From an uncultured Porphyromonadaceae bacterium (GTDB lineage: Bacteria > Bacteroidota > Bacteroidia > Bacteroidales > Muribaculaceae), in NCBI GenBank assembly GCA_900541865.1, contig UQLO01000018.1:1-54965 (forward strand): a stretch of 54,965 nucleotides of DNA. Reading direction: 5' to 3'. The position numbers and the translations under genes were made by a program. Numbering within the stretch: position 1 is the stretch's first letter; every line of letters starts with the position of its first letter. The notes beneath the pieces are model-generated. The model ran no database searches, was not told the DNA's origin, and saw only the letters and a program-made list of their open reading frames with translations. Shown here in pieces: positions 41,795-53,467 of the stretch.

Positions 41795-42949
41795 ATGAAC
41801 CCTTACCAGAACAACCCTCAGCCCGGTCGTCCGGCCTTCGGCGCCAACGGAACCCGCGTCGTAAGTCCCAATCAGGCCCCTGCTGCTTCTCCACGCACAA
41901 AGAATCAGGCCTCTAAGTCCGACAATGCCGCCGCCTGGGCAGCGCGCGGTGTGGCTGCTGTTGGGGGTGTCATGATCGGCACCGTTGCCTCCCTGGCTGC
42001 CAACGCCTCCAAGACCGATGAGGAAATCCTCGATGGCGTTATGGCCGGCGAAGAGTGCGTCGACCCCGCTGCGGAAGATAATTCCGGCGCCCTCACCGAT
42101 GGCGAACTCGCCTTCTCGTCGCGTAACTACGACGACATGTCCTTCGGCGACGCTTTCGCCGCCGTGCGCCAGGAGTACGGCCCCGGTGCCGTCTTTGAAT
42201 GGCGTGGCGGCATCTACGGCTCGTACACCGCCGAAGAGTGGAACGCCATGTCGCCCGAGCAGCACGCCGACTACGCTCACCACGTCAACTGGGGCGCCGT
42301 CCAGCCCAACCAGCAGCCCCAGCACTCCAACCACGCTCAGGATCAGCATTACGCACAAACCAATACCGCACCTCAGCACACGGAAGACCAGCCCGTCTCG
42401 CCCATGCACCAGGTAGTGGCCGAAAATCCGCCCCACCTCCAGTCCGCGCCCGACGAAGTTCTCGAGCCGCAGATCGAAGTCATCGACGCCTACGTCGGCG
42501 AGACCGGCTCCACGTTCGTCGTAGTGGAAGTCGAAAACCAGCAGATGGTTCTCATCGACCAGAACGGCGACCAGATTATGGACTACGCTGTTGTCGACTC
42601 CAACAACAACGGTCTGGTCGAGGACGATGAAATCACCGACATCTCCGCTGCCGGTATCACACTCGGCGACCTCGGTGTAATAGTCGAATCGCCCACTCCC
42701 GAACCCACTCCGGCTCAGTCCGAGTACACTGTTGTCACCGACCCCGAGACAGGCGCTCAGCTGGTGTCGACCAATATCGACGGGGTGGAGACGGTGCTCA
42801 TCGATCAGGACGGCGATGATGTCTTCGACTTCATGGGCATGGACCTCAACGGCAACGGTCAGGTCGACCCGGGCGAGGTCCTCGACATCTCCTCAGAGAA
42901 TCTCTCCATGAGCGACCTCGGTCTCTCCGGCAACGACGACATCTGCTAA
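41795..42949 (+). CDS. Unrecognised membrane protein with duplicated Ca-loop repeats
   Basis: 384 aa from the ATG at 41795; the frame opens upstream of the promoter, so the longer start is rejected. In order: a disordered Pro/Asn-rich N-terminus, a hydrophobic segment (about 45-70, possible single membrane helix), a conserved-looking block (about 115-166: GPGAVFEWRGGIYGSYTAEE), a Gln/His/Asn-rich linker (about 168-215), then two similar units (about 228-298 and 310-378). Each unit has VLIDQ(N/D)GD, then D(S/L)N(N/G)NG.V..(D/G)E and a final (L)GDLG or SDLGL, like EF-hand/dockerin loops. Function unknown. The PP2C gene follows 111 bases later. Confidence 0.75.
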   Translation: MNPYQNNPQPGRPAFGANGTRVVSPNQAPAASPRTKNQASKSDNAAAWAARGVAAVGGVMIGTVASLAANASKTDEEILDGVMAGEECVDPAAEDNSGALTDGELAFSSRNYDDMSFGDAFAAVRQEYGPGAVFEWRGGIYGSYTAEEWNAMSPEQHADYAHHVNWGAVQPNQQPQHSNHAQDQHYAQTNTAPQHTEDQPVSPMHQVVAENPPHLQSAPDEVLEPQIEVIDAYVGETGSTFVVVEVENQQMVLIDQNGDQIMDYAVVDSNNNGLVEDDEITDISAAGITLGDLGVIVESPTPEPTPAQSEYTVVTDPETGAQLVSTNIDGVETVLIDQDGDDVFDFMGMDLNGNGQVDPGEVLDISSENLSMSDLGLSGNDDIC

Positions 42950-43060
42950 TCGGCAGTGAGTCAGCTGAATGTAATGTAAATCCTCACGGTCCGGTGCCGC
43001 TTTGCTGCGGTTCCGGATTTGTGGTTGAATAGCGCACCAAACACAAACTCTGTCATCACT

Positions 43061-44383
43061 ATGAATTTTTCGCTTAAAGCATACAGCATCTGGGAGTTCG
43101 GACAACGCAAGGACTCCGCAGGCAACCCCCATCAGGAGGACTCACTCTATCCTCCCTTCGGCCAGGCTACCGAAGCCGACCGTCTCTTCATCGTCTGCGA
43201 CGGCATGGGAGGACATTCCGCCGGCGAAGTGGCGTCGGAAGCAGTATGCTCGGCAATGGCCGCGAGCATTCTCGCACCCGGCCGTGCCACCGAGGGGCAG
43301 TTCTCCGACCAAGACCTTGCCGATGCTCTTAAGGCGGCTTACGATGCCCTCGACGCCCGCGACAATGGCGATGCACGCAAGATGGGCACCACCATGACCC
43401 TGCTGAAACTCCACGCCGCAGGGGCTACTATTGCCCACATCGGCGACAGCCGAGTATACCACATCCGTCCGGGCCTTACTGCCGACGACACCCGCATCCT
43501 CTACGTAACCGAAGACCATTCGCTGGTCAATTCGCTGGTTCGTGCCGGCCATATGACACACCAGGAGGCTATGATGTCCGGCCAGAAGAACGTTATCACC
43601 CGAGCTATGCAGCCCGGCCTCGACCCGCGTCCGCATGCCGACGTCTACCACACGGCCGACATCCAGCCCGGCGATTTCTTCCTGCTTTGCTCCGACGGTA
43701 TGCTCGAGCACCCTCAGATGGAGGACGGCTCCTATCTGCGCCACCTCTTCTCGCTTCAGGGAGGCTCGCCTCGCGAAAAGGTCGACACTCTCGTGGCCGC
43801 TACGGTCAATAATTCCGACAATCACACCGCCATTGTCGTCGAAATAACCGACGTGCAGGATCCCTCCGGCCTCCGTGCTGCCGGCGTTCCCGGGCAGGGA
43901 GAGGTTGTCGGCGTCCTTCCCGCCGAAGGTCCACTCGCCACGACTCCGATAGGTCTCAACGGTGCTCCCGCAACCACTGTGGCTATTGCCAAACCCAAGG
44001 GCAAAGGCTTGCTGCTGGTGCTGGCGGCACTGGCCGCTTTGCTCGTTGTAATCGCCGGTTTCTTTGCATGGCGTCACTTTGCCGCTCATCCCGAAGAGAC
44101 CGAGGACGAAGTTATCGAAGCCGCTCCCAACGAGGGCTACATCGAGTATCTCGACGATGCCTCCAACAATGGAAAAATCGACGACAAAGAAAACTCCGAC
44201 TACCGTCCCGCCGACGACAAAATCCTCGACCGGCCTCAGACTGAGTTTGAGCCCGAGCCGCCCATGGAGGAAGAGATTGTCAGCGGCATCGAAGAATCAC
44301 AGTTACAAATACTTCTTATAGAAGAAGAGGAGGAGGAAGAAGAGGAAGAGGCCGGCCCTATCACCTCCGCCAATGAGCAGTGA
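43061..44383 (+). CDS. PP2C-type Ser/Thr phosphatase, membrane-anchored
   Basis: 440 aa from the ATG at 43061. A PP2C domain covers about residues 5-258 with all metal/phosphate motifs: EDSLYP, VCDGMGGHSAGEVAS, GTTMTLL, AHIGDSRVYHI, EDHSLVNSLV, CSDGMLEH and DNHTAIVV. One membrane helix follows (about 310-332), then an acidic tail ending in ten consecutive Glu (codons in a gaa/gag run, about 44321-44350). The catalytic domain would be cytoplasmic and the tail external, or the reverse. The last codons before the Glu run use tta and ata, unlike the rest of the gene. No kinase is encoded nearby. Confidence 0.9.
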   Translation: MNFSLKAYSIWEFGQRKDSAGNPHQEDSLYPPFGQATEADRLFIVCDGMGGHSAGEVASEAVCSAMAASILAPGRATEGQFSDQDLADALKAAYDALDARDNGDARKMGTTMTLLKLHAAGATIAHIGDSRVYHIRPGLTADDTRILYVTEDHSLVNSLVRAGHMTHQEAMMSGQKNVITRAMQPGLDPRPHADVYHTADIQPGDFFLLCSDGMLEHPQMEDGSYLRHLFSLQGGSPREKVDTLVAATVNNSDNHTAIVVEITDVQDPSGLRAAGVPGQGEVVGVLPAEGPLATTPIGLNGAPATTVAIAKPKGKGLLLVLAALAALLVVIAGFFAWRHFAAHPEETEDEVIEAAPNEGYIEYLDDASNNGKIDDKENSDYRPADDKILDRPQTEFEPEPPMEEEIVSGIEESQLQILLIEEEEEEEEEEAGPITSANEQ

Positions 44384-44406
44384 TTCGTCGGTGATTACAG
44401 CATACA

Positions 44407-44447
44407 CAAAGCAGGAGGCGGGCACCCGGTGCTCGCCTCCTGCTTTG
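44407..44447. terminator. Long hairpin between convergent PP2C and secA
   Basis: A perfect 14-bp stem (caaagcaggaggcg / cgcctcctgctttg) with an inner gcac/gtgc stem. It sits between two converging genes and probably terminates both, though neither side has a T-run. Confidence 0.65.
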
Positions 44448-44463
44448 AGTATGGGGTGAGGGC

Positions 44464-47841
<3,378 letters not shown>

Positions 47842-47914
47842 CTATATGAAAGGTTGTTGTTTGCGAAATGGATTGTTTTGCCCCGTAGGGGAGGAAGAGG
47901 AGAGGAAAGGCCTG

Positions 47915-49546
47915 TCAGAGGCGCAGAGGAGCCTCTGTGGCGCCGTTGGGACTGCGGATGCGCAGTATGCGGCATACTGTGGGGGCTATGGCGCGGGCGT
48001 CGACGGGGGTGTCGATGCGCGTGGCCTCCAGAGTGGGGGCAAAAATGAATACCGGAGCCGTCGATGCCACCGCGCGGCGTACGTAGCGCGGGGCGTCCGG
48101 TGTGCCGGTGGGTGTGCCGTCGAAATCATCGACCATCTCGTAGCCCGGAGCAACGGTGACGGTGACGTCCGGGGCGTCGGCAAGGGCGGTGTTGCGGCGC
48201 AGGGCGGAGGCGTTGTCGCCGGCGGTGCCGGCCGCAACGGCGTCCGACGAATAAGCGCGGTCTACGCCGCTCATCCGGCTCAGGAAGGCGGCCGCCTCCG
48301 CGCGCACAGTGGCAGCGTCGAGGCCTTTGTCCTTGATGGTGGTGGCGTTGAGGTAGAGCCGGCCCCCGCGGAAGGCGCTGACGTAGTCCCCGTTGCCGTG
48401 GAGGGCGATGAGGTACATGTTCAGCAGCGACGCTGCCCGACGGGTGGAAAATTCGCCGAAGGGTATGTTCCACTTCTCGTCGTCGCGCGGCGAGTAGGGG
48501 CGCGCCGGCGTGCCGGCCAGGTAAATCAGAGTATGGTCAAGGCCTACAGTGCGGTCTACGGCGCTGAAGAGCTGGGCCAGATTGTGGTCGAGGCGCAGGG
48601 TTGCGTCGAGCTGCTCAAGGCGCTTGTCGGCGTTGCGGCCGTAAGGGTAGGGCGTAACGGAGTAGCCGATGTTGAGCACGTCGACACCTTCCTCCGAGCG
48701 GCCTATGCGCACGTTGGTGAGCAGGTCGGTGGCCACTGTGGTCACCTCGCGGTTCATCAGCGGCGAAGCCATGAACATGTCGATGCGCGAAGCGTTCGAG
48801 CGCGGGAAGACGTAGCGGAAGGGATAGCGTGCCAGATGCTCCGGAAGCATCGAGAAGACCTCGGCGCCTCCGCTTGGCGCCCAGCTCATGGTGTCCAGGC
48901 GCAGCGTCAGAGGGGCCACGCGGTTGCGGGTGGCTATCACGGCGGGCACGTCGCGGTAGAAGCCCGACGATGCCCAGTTGCCGGTGGCGGCGTCCAGCCA
49001 GAGGGCGGCGTTGGCGGTGTGGCCGCCCAGAGAGATGGCCTGCCCGGGGGTGGCGGCCACGGCGTAGGCCGTGCTGATACCGGAGCCGGCGATGCGAGCT
49101 TCGTCGCTGACGGTCGAAACACGCAGGCGCGCCGGCGAGTAGCCCTCGCGGGTGTGTACGCCGCTCACGGTGGGGTCGGCGTAGACATGGGAGTAGAGCA
49201 GGCGGCTGCGGTCGAAACGTGTGGTGCCGTCGATGCCCGAAAGCGAGGGCTGCGCACCGCTGACAACAGTGGCGGTGGCGGCGGTGACATCGAGAGGGGT
49301 GCCGTAGTCCGCAAAGGGTATGTAGACGCCACTGTCGGCCAGCATGCGGAAGCCGCCGGCACCGAATTTGTCGCGCAGCTGCTCCAGGCAGGCGTCGTCG
49401 AGTCCTTCGACGACGATGCCAAGCAGCAGCTTGAACTGCGGTGCTGAGGTCTGTGCCGACGCACCCATGGCCGCCACCGATGCCGCAAGGGCTATCAGTA
49501 AGCGCGGAAAGGTGCGGTAATGGGCTGACTTATGGCTTAGTTTCAC
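47915..49546 (-). CDS. Alkaline phosphatase superfamily, metal site degenerate
   Basis: 543 aa with a GTG start and a signal peptide (about 1-32, ending ASAQ). It follows the PafA-type alkaline phosphatase frame: FKLLLGIVVEGLDD, GGFRMLADSG, TATVVSGAQPSLSGIDG, DVLNIGYSVTPYPYG, LDHNLAQLFSAVDRTVG, and YLAGTPARPYSP. Compared with PafA-like enzymes, the metal ligands appear lost: VVDQ is VVEG, the S.TDY.GH motif is SVTPYPYG, and the ADHG motif is AGTPA. It is therefore probably a non-catalytic homologue. Start overlaps the upstream gene by 17 bases, so it is co-transcribed with queD-queE-DUF4105. Confidence 0.78.
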   Translation of the reverse strand: MKLSHKSAHYRTFPRLLIALAASVAAMGASAQTSAPQFKLLLGIVVEGLDDACLEQLRDKFGAGGFRMLADSGVYIPFADYGTPLDVTAATATVVSGAQPSLSGIDGTTRFDRSRLLYSHVYADPTVSGVHTREGYSPARLRVSTVSDEARIAGSGISTAYAVAATPGQAISLGGHTANAALWLDAATGNWASSGFYRDVPAVIATRNRVAPLTLRLDTMSWAPSGGAEVFSMLPEHLARYPFRYVFPRSNASRIDMFMASPLMNREVTTVATDLLTNVRIGRSEEGVDVLNIGYSVTPYPYGRNADKRLEQLDATLRLDHNLAQLFSAVDRTVGLDHTLIYLAGTPARPYSPRDDEKWNIPFGEFSTRRAASLLNMYLIALHGNGDYVSAFRGGRLYLNATTIKDKGLDAATVRAEAAAFLSRMSGVDRAYSSDAVAAGTAGDNASALRRNTALADAPDVTVTVAPGYEMVDDFDGTPTGTPDAPRYVRRAVASTAPVFIFAPTLEATRIDTPVDARAIAPTVCRILRIRSPNGATEAPLRL

Positions 49547-50735
49547 GTTTTCGGTTTATATACAAATAGCAGGCGGAACGCAGCAAGTCCGCACCTATCA
49601 AGGGTGCGAAAGCGGCGTTTCCGCTCTGTGGTATCCAGTACCACGCCACGATGAGCGCGGTTACGGCCACAAAGTTAATGAAAAAGTAGCACATAACCAC
49701 CTTTTTTGCCGCTTTTATCCATATGCACACTGCCGGGAGCAGGCAAAGGGGGTTGAGCCAGACGTACTGCCAGTTGGGCGAGGTCGCCGCATGGGTCGAT
49801 ACGAAGATGAGGAAGGTAAGCAGCACGCCGGCAAGGCCGAAGAAGCCGAACAGGGCGCTGTCGAACCACCGCGTGGTGCGTCGGCGCCGCAAATCGCGCC
49901 GCGTCGCCCACATCGCCGCAAAGAGCACCGCCAAGGCCGCAGCCAGCGGGGTCAGAAACCACGGTGTAGGGCCGTCAGTGGCTTTTTCGGGCTCTTCGTC
50001 CTGATAGGTGATGCTTTCGGCAACCAAAGGACGGCCGCCGGCTTCGGCATTGCGCAGCATGCCCGTCAGCTCCACCGGTGTGAAGGCCAAATGACGTCGC
50101 TCAAGGGGATAGTCGATGCCGCTGCCCAACGCCAGGTCGATGCCGAACTGGTACCACGGGTAGTTGCGGTGGTGAAGGCGCATTATGTTGCGGAAAGTCA
50201 TCGGAAGGGCCGAGTTGGCTTCGGCGGGTGCCGGCGCAAGTCGGATGGAGTCGCCCAAGGCACGCTCGACGGCCTCGAGAGGGCGTGTGGCGCAGTTGTT
50301 GTAGAGGTAGTTGTAGCGGTAGGTGCGGTTTTCGGGAAGTGCGTCGTGAGCCAGTATGCTCATCAGCTCCCGTGTCCGGTCAGAGTCGAGGTCAAGGCGG
50401 GCCATTTCGATGCGTCGCCCTGTGCCATGGTAGGAATAGAGAAACCAGTCCAGAGGTACTCCGACGGCCATATAGTCGGTCTCGCCTTTGACGAAGCGCC
50501 ACACGAAGTTTGGGGCATTGAAGTCGAACACGCCGTAGTTGTAGGCAACTCCGCGGCCGTCGGGCAAGACGACGGCGACGGCGCTATGGCCGTCGAGTTC
50601 GTAGATGTCGCGCCCGGGACCTATGTTGATGAAATACACCGCAGTATCGCATGCGGCATCCTCCCTGCCCCACGCCGGCAGCAGCGAGGTCAGAGCGATG
50701 ACGAGGCAGAATGCGATGCGCAGCGAGGTTTTCAT
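49530..50735 (-). CDS. DUF4105 (Lnb-like N-terminal) membrane protein
   Basis: 401 aa from the ATG at 50735; a longer open frame reaches into queE and is rejected. Signal peptide (about 1-22), then the periplasmic DUF4105 domain, with IGPGRDIYELDGHSAVAVV, YNYGVFDFNAPNF, DWFLYSYHG and the conserved YNYLYNNCATRP. Four membrane helices make up the C-terminal half. The Cys/His pattern (GHSA, NNC) suggests a NlpC-like papain fold, but enzymatic activity is not shown here. Its ATG overlaps the queE stop (50732-50735), and its 3' end overlaps the next gene. Confidence 0.83.
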   Translation of the reverse strand: MKTSLRIAFCLVIALTSLLPAWGREDAACDTAVYFINIGPGRDIYELDGHSAVAVVLPDGRGVAYNYGVFDFNAPNFVWRFVKGETDYMAVGVPLDWFLYSYHGTGRRIEMARLDLDSDRTRELMSILAHDALPENRTYRYNYLYNNCATRPLEAVERALGDSIRLAPAPAEANSALPMTFRNIMRLHHRNYPWYQFGIDLALGSGIDYPLERRHLAFTPVELTGMLRNAEAGGRPLVAESITYQDEEPEKATDGPTPWFLTPLAAALAVLFAAMWATRRDLRRRRTTRWFDSALFGFFGLAGVLLTFLIFVSTHAATSPNWQYVWLNPLCLLPAVCIWIKAAKKVVMCYFFINFVAVTALIVAWYWIPQSGNAAFAPLIGADLLRSACYLYINRKRETKP

Positions 50736-51292
50736 CGTATATCCAAAAGCTTGTGGGTCTGCAGCGAAAGGCGCCAATGGGGATGTGCCAGAATGTATTC
50801 GACGGTTTGGGCGACGTTCTTTCCCGAGCAAGGCTGGAGGAAGCGGTTGGGGGTGCGGAACATCTCGGTGAGATATTCGACGTCGTGGCCCTGGTATACA
50901 ACCTTCAGCTCGTCCACTCGGTTCACCTCCCAGGGTGCATCTTTGGGCGAACACGTCACCCAGTCGACCTCCGGGGGCACGGGCAGCGAACCGTTTGTTT
51001 CGATCTGCACGTAGAATCCGCGGCCTTTGAGAATGCGCAGCAGGTCGCTGTCGAGCTGCAGCAGGGGTTCGCCGCCGGTGCACACCAGATGGCGCGCCGG
51101 AAAGGCCGCACAGGCCTCGGCAATCTCGTCGGCTGTCATCTCGCGGTAGGCGGCGAAGTCGGTGTCGCAGAAGGCGCAGGCGCGGTTGCAGCCGCTGAAA
51201 CGCAGAAAAACCGCAGGGGTGCCGGTGTGGTAGCCTTCGCCCTGCAGAGAGTAGAAAATCTCGTTAATGCGGTAAGTGTCAGTCCTTTTCAT
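50732..51292 (-). CDS. queE: 7-carboxy-7-deazaguanine synthase
   Basis: 186 aa radical-SAM enzyme. EIFYSLQGEGYHTGTPAVF is the substrate-binding start. The cluster Cys residues are C35, C39 and C42 in CNRACAFCDTDF, the regular CX3CX2C. CTGGEPLLQL binds SAM, and LQPCSGKN lies near the end. It converts carboxytetrahydropterin to 7-carboxy-7-deazaguanine in the queuosine/preQ0 pathway. It overlaps queD by 14 bases and the DUF4105 gene by 4, so it is in a tight operon. Short form typical of Bacteroidetes. Confidence 0.95.
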   Translation of the reverse strand: MKRTDTYRINEIFYSLQGEGYHTGTPAVFLRFSGCNRACAFCDTDFAAYREMTADEIAEACAAFPARHLVCTGGEPLLQLDSDLLRILKGRGFYVQIETNGSLPVPPEVDWVTCSPKDAPWEVNRVDELKVVYQGHDVEYLTEMFRTPNRFLQPCSGKNVAQTVEYILAHPHWRLSLQTHKLLDIR

Positions 51293-51611
51293 AGCTGGCT
51301 ATGTTGCCCTCGCTTTCCTGAACGTCGACGCGATAGCAGTTGGCGATGCTGTCGCACAGATAGCGGGCAATGTTTTCCGCTGTGGGGTTGAAGGGCAGAA
51401 CGTCGTTGAGCACGCGGTGGTCGAGACCGTCCTGCACCAACTCCTTGATGGCGGTGAAGTCGGTGACCATGCCGTTGGCGTTGAGCTCGGCGGCGCGGCA
51501 GTGCACGGTGATAATCCAGTTGTGGCCGTGCAGATTGGAGCACTTGCTGGCGTAATCGAGCGTCAGGCGGTGCGCTGCCGATATTTCTATTCGTTTGGTA
51601 AGATAGTACAT
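51279..51611 (-). CDS. queD: 6-carboxytetrahydropterin synthase
   Basis: 110 aa from the ATG at 51611. Zinc-binding His14, His28 and His30 (ISAAHRL, NLHGHNW) and catalytic Cys24 (SKCSNLHGH) are present, as are MVTDFTAIK and the Glu-bearing PFNPTAENIARYL. It makes 6-carboxytetrahydropterin from dihydroneopterin triphosphate, the step before QueE. First gene of the minus-strand operon; a -7-like box lies at 51636-51643. QueC and QueF are not in the window. Confidence 0.93.
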   Translation of the reverse strand: MYYLTKRIEISAAHRLTLDYASKCSNLHGHNWIITVHCRAAELNANGMVTDFTAIKELVQDGLDHRVLNDVLPFNPTAENIARYLCDSIANCYRVDVQESEGNIASYEKD

Positions 51612-51635
51612 ATTGAAAATCGCAAAGCGGGAATG

Positions 51636-51643
51636 CAAATTTA
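51636..51643 (-). promoter_or_regulatory. -7 box of queD operon
   Basis: Minus strand TAAATTTG, 24 bases before the queD ATG. No TTG at the expected distance. Confidence 0.45.
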
Positions 51644-51726
51644 ATAAAAATCCTCCGGATATGCCGCCATTGCGGCCCACAAAAAGCAAAAATGGGGCTT
51701 CGGGTACTTTTTGCGGCGTTTTTATT

Positions 51727-51756
51727 TTGCGGTAATCGGCTTTTTTGGTATGTTTG
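51727..51756 (+). promoter_or_regulatory. Promoter of thrC operon
   Basis: TTG at 51727-51729, 19-base spacer, TATGTTTG at 51749-51756. The ATG at 51780 follows by about 23 bases. Confidence 0.65.
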
Positions 51757-51779
51757 CATCGGATTTTCTATACCGAGAA

Positions 51780-53078
51780 ATGCGATATATAAGCACAAAC
51801 GCTACTGCGCCGAGTGTCGACGCCCGCAAAGCTCTTTCCGGTGGTTTCGCTGCCGACGGCGGCCTTTTCATGCCGGAGAAACTCCCCAGGCTCCCTCGCG
51901 CGTTCTTAAATAATATAGGCGAACTGTCGATGCCGGAGATTGCCTTCGTGGTGGCAAGCTCTTTCTTCGGCGACGACATCCCGGCCAACATAATCAAAAA
52001 AGCCGTCGACGAGAGTTTCAGCTTCGAAGCTCCTCTTGTGCCGCTGGGCAACGGTGAGTTTATGCTCGAGCTCTTCCACGGGCCCACGATGACTTTCAAG
52101 GACTATGGCGCTCGCTTTGTGGCGCGAATGGTGAGGGCTCTCGACGCCACTCATCGCGTCGGCAAGCGCACAGTCCTGGTGGCCACAACCGGCAATAGCG
52201 GCGCCGCAACGGCAAACGGCCTCTTCGGACTGCCCGATGTCGACGTCACCGTGCTATACCCCCAAGGCGCGCTCAGCAGAATGCAGATGGCCCAGTTCGC
52301 CACCCTGGGCGGCAACGTTCACGCCGTGGAGGTCGAAGGCTCCATCGAAGACTGCAAAGCCCTCATCCGCAGTGCCATGGCCGACAACTCTCTGCAGTTT
52401 CTCCGCTTGGCAACGATGAACTCCATCAACGTAGGCCGGCTCATCCCCCAGATAGTGTTCGGACTCCACGCCTACAGCCGCCTTGTGGCCGCCGGCGTGA
52501 AAAATGCCTCCGAGGCCCTCTACGCCATCCCAAGCGGCAACTTCAGCAACTTGCTGGCAACTCTGATGGGCGTCGAAATGGGTTTGCCATGCTCCGGAGT
52601 GGCCGGTGTGTGCAATGCCAACGACGCCTTGGGCCGCATGATGCGCGGAGAACCGCTCCCCGAACGCCCCGTGGCCACTACGGCACCCAGCCTCGACACC
52701 GTCAGCCCCTCGGGCGCACCTCGGTTGAGCTTTCTTGCCGGCGCCTCCTTCGGATGCATCGACAAACTGGTGGTGCCGCATGGTGTCGACGACCGCGAAA
52801 TAGCCTCCGCCCTGCTGAGACTCAAGACCCAGCGAGGTTATACCGCCGACCCGCATACCGCAGCCGCTTATGCCGCCGCTCTGACCCTCTCGGCCCCCGT
52901 GAAAGTGATTTTCGCTACCGGTCATCCCGCCAAGAGCCTCGACATTATGACCCGTCTTACCGGCGGAACCGTAGAACTACCCGTGCAGTTCAATCGTTTT
53001 ATGGGTGGAAGGCGAATCGTTAAGCGCATACCCCCCACACCGGCAGCCCTTCGGCGCCTTCTCATCACCAATTCATGA
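51780..53078 (+). CDS. thrC: Threonine synthase
   Basis: 432 aa from the ATG at 51780; the upstream part of the frame spans the promoter. It is a fold-type II PLP enzyme. The PLP Lys is K107 in HGPTMTFKDYG, VATTGNSGAATANGL binds phosphate, and ATMNSINVGRLIPQ and IPSGNFSNLLATLMGVEMGL are standard. It converts O-phosphohomoserine to threonine. A 122-aa conserved protein starts 20 bases later; the genes to 54815 overlap or nearly touch and form one operon. Confidence 0.95.
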   Translation: MRYISTNATAPSVDARKALSGGFAADGGLFMPEKLPRLPRAFLNNIGELSMPEIAFVVASSFFGDDIPANIIKKAVDESFSFEAPLVPLGNGEFMLELFHGPTMTFKDYGARFVARMVRALDATHRVGKRTVLVATTGNSGAATANGLFGLPDVDVTVLYPQGALSRMQMAQFATLGGNVHAVEVEGSIEDCKALIRSAMADNSLQFLRLATMNSINVGRLIPQIVFGLHAYSRLVAAGVKNASEALYAIPSGNFSNLLATLMGVEMGLPCSGVAGVCNANDALGRMMRGEPLPERPVATTAPSLDTVSPSGAPRLSFLAGASFGCIDKLVVPHGVDDREIASALLRLKTQRGYTADPHTAAAYAAALTLSAPVKVIFATGHPAKSLDIMTRLTGGTVELPVQFNRFMGGRRIVKRIPPTPAALRRLLITNS

Positions 53079-53098
53079 TAACCCTAAACCAAAAAGAT

Positions 53099-53467
53099 AT
53101 GGCAAACAAACGTCAGCTCAAAAAATTCATCCGCAACTTCTGTGGTGCCGCTGCCGCCGAAATTCTTCTGGCCCGCGCCGCTTTCCCCCAGATGGACCGC
53201 AAGAAGGTCTACGACATCGTCAAAGAGATAGCCTCCCTCCAGTCGGCCGCTCTCAACTGCGTGACCCTCACCTTCCCCCAGTCGCCCGACGCTTTTGAGA
53301 ACTCCCGTCAGTACTCCAAAGCCCGCAAGGCTTATTTCCGCGAGGCCTACTCCAAACTCATCGAAGGCTTCGACGCCAAGATGACCGACATCGTCAAGAA
53401 AATGAACGAGGCTCTTCCCGAAGAAGCCCGCAAGGAAATCAAGGAATTTATTTCCGCCGAGAAGTGA
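53099..53467 (+). CDS. Conserved protein of unknown function
   Basis: 122 aa from the ATG at 53099. Basic N-terminus (MANKRQLKKFIRNFCGAAAA) and an amphipathic, mostly helical body; no transmembrane segment or signal peptide. I do not recognise a named domain, but the high codon bias and placement between thrC and an acyltransferase suggest a genuine, conserved Bacteroidales gene. Its stop overlaps the GTG start of the next gene (gtga at 53464-53467). Confidence 0.75.
   Translation: MANKRQLKKFIRNFCGAAAAEILLARAAFPQMDRKKVYDIVKEIASLQSAALNCVTLTFPQSPDAFENSRQYSKARKAYFREAYSKLIEGFDAKMTDIVKKMNEALPEEARKEIKEFISAEK

Noticed and set aside
49530..51083. Longer start for the DUF4105 gene (51083)
   Set aside because: The extension lies inside queE in another frame and is Arg/Pro-rich; the ATG at 50735 gives a signal peptide and the usual overlap.
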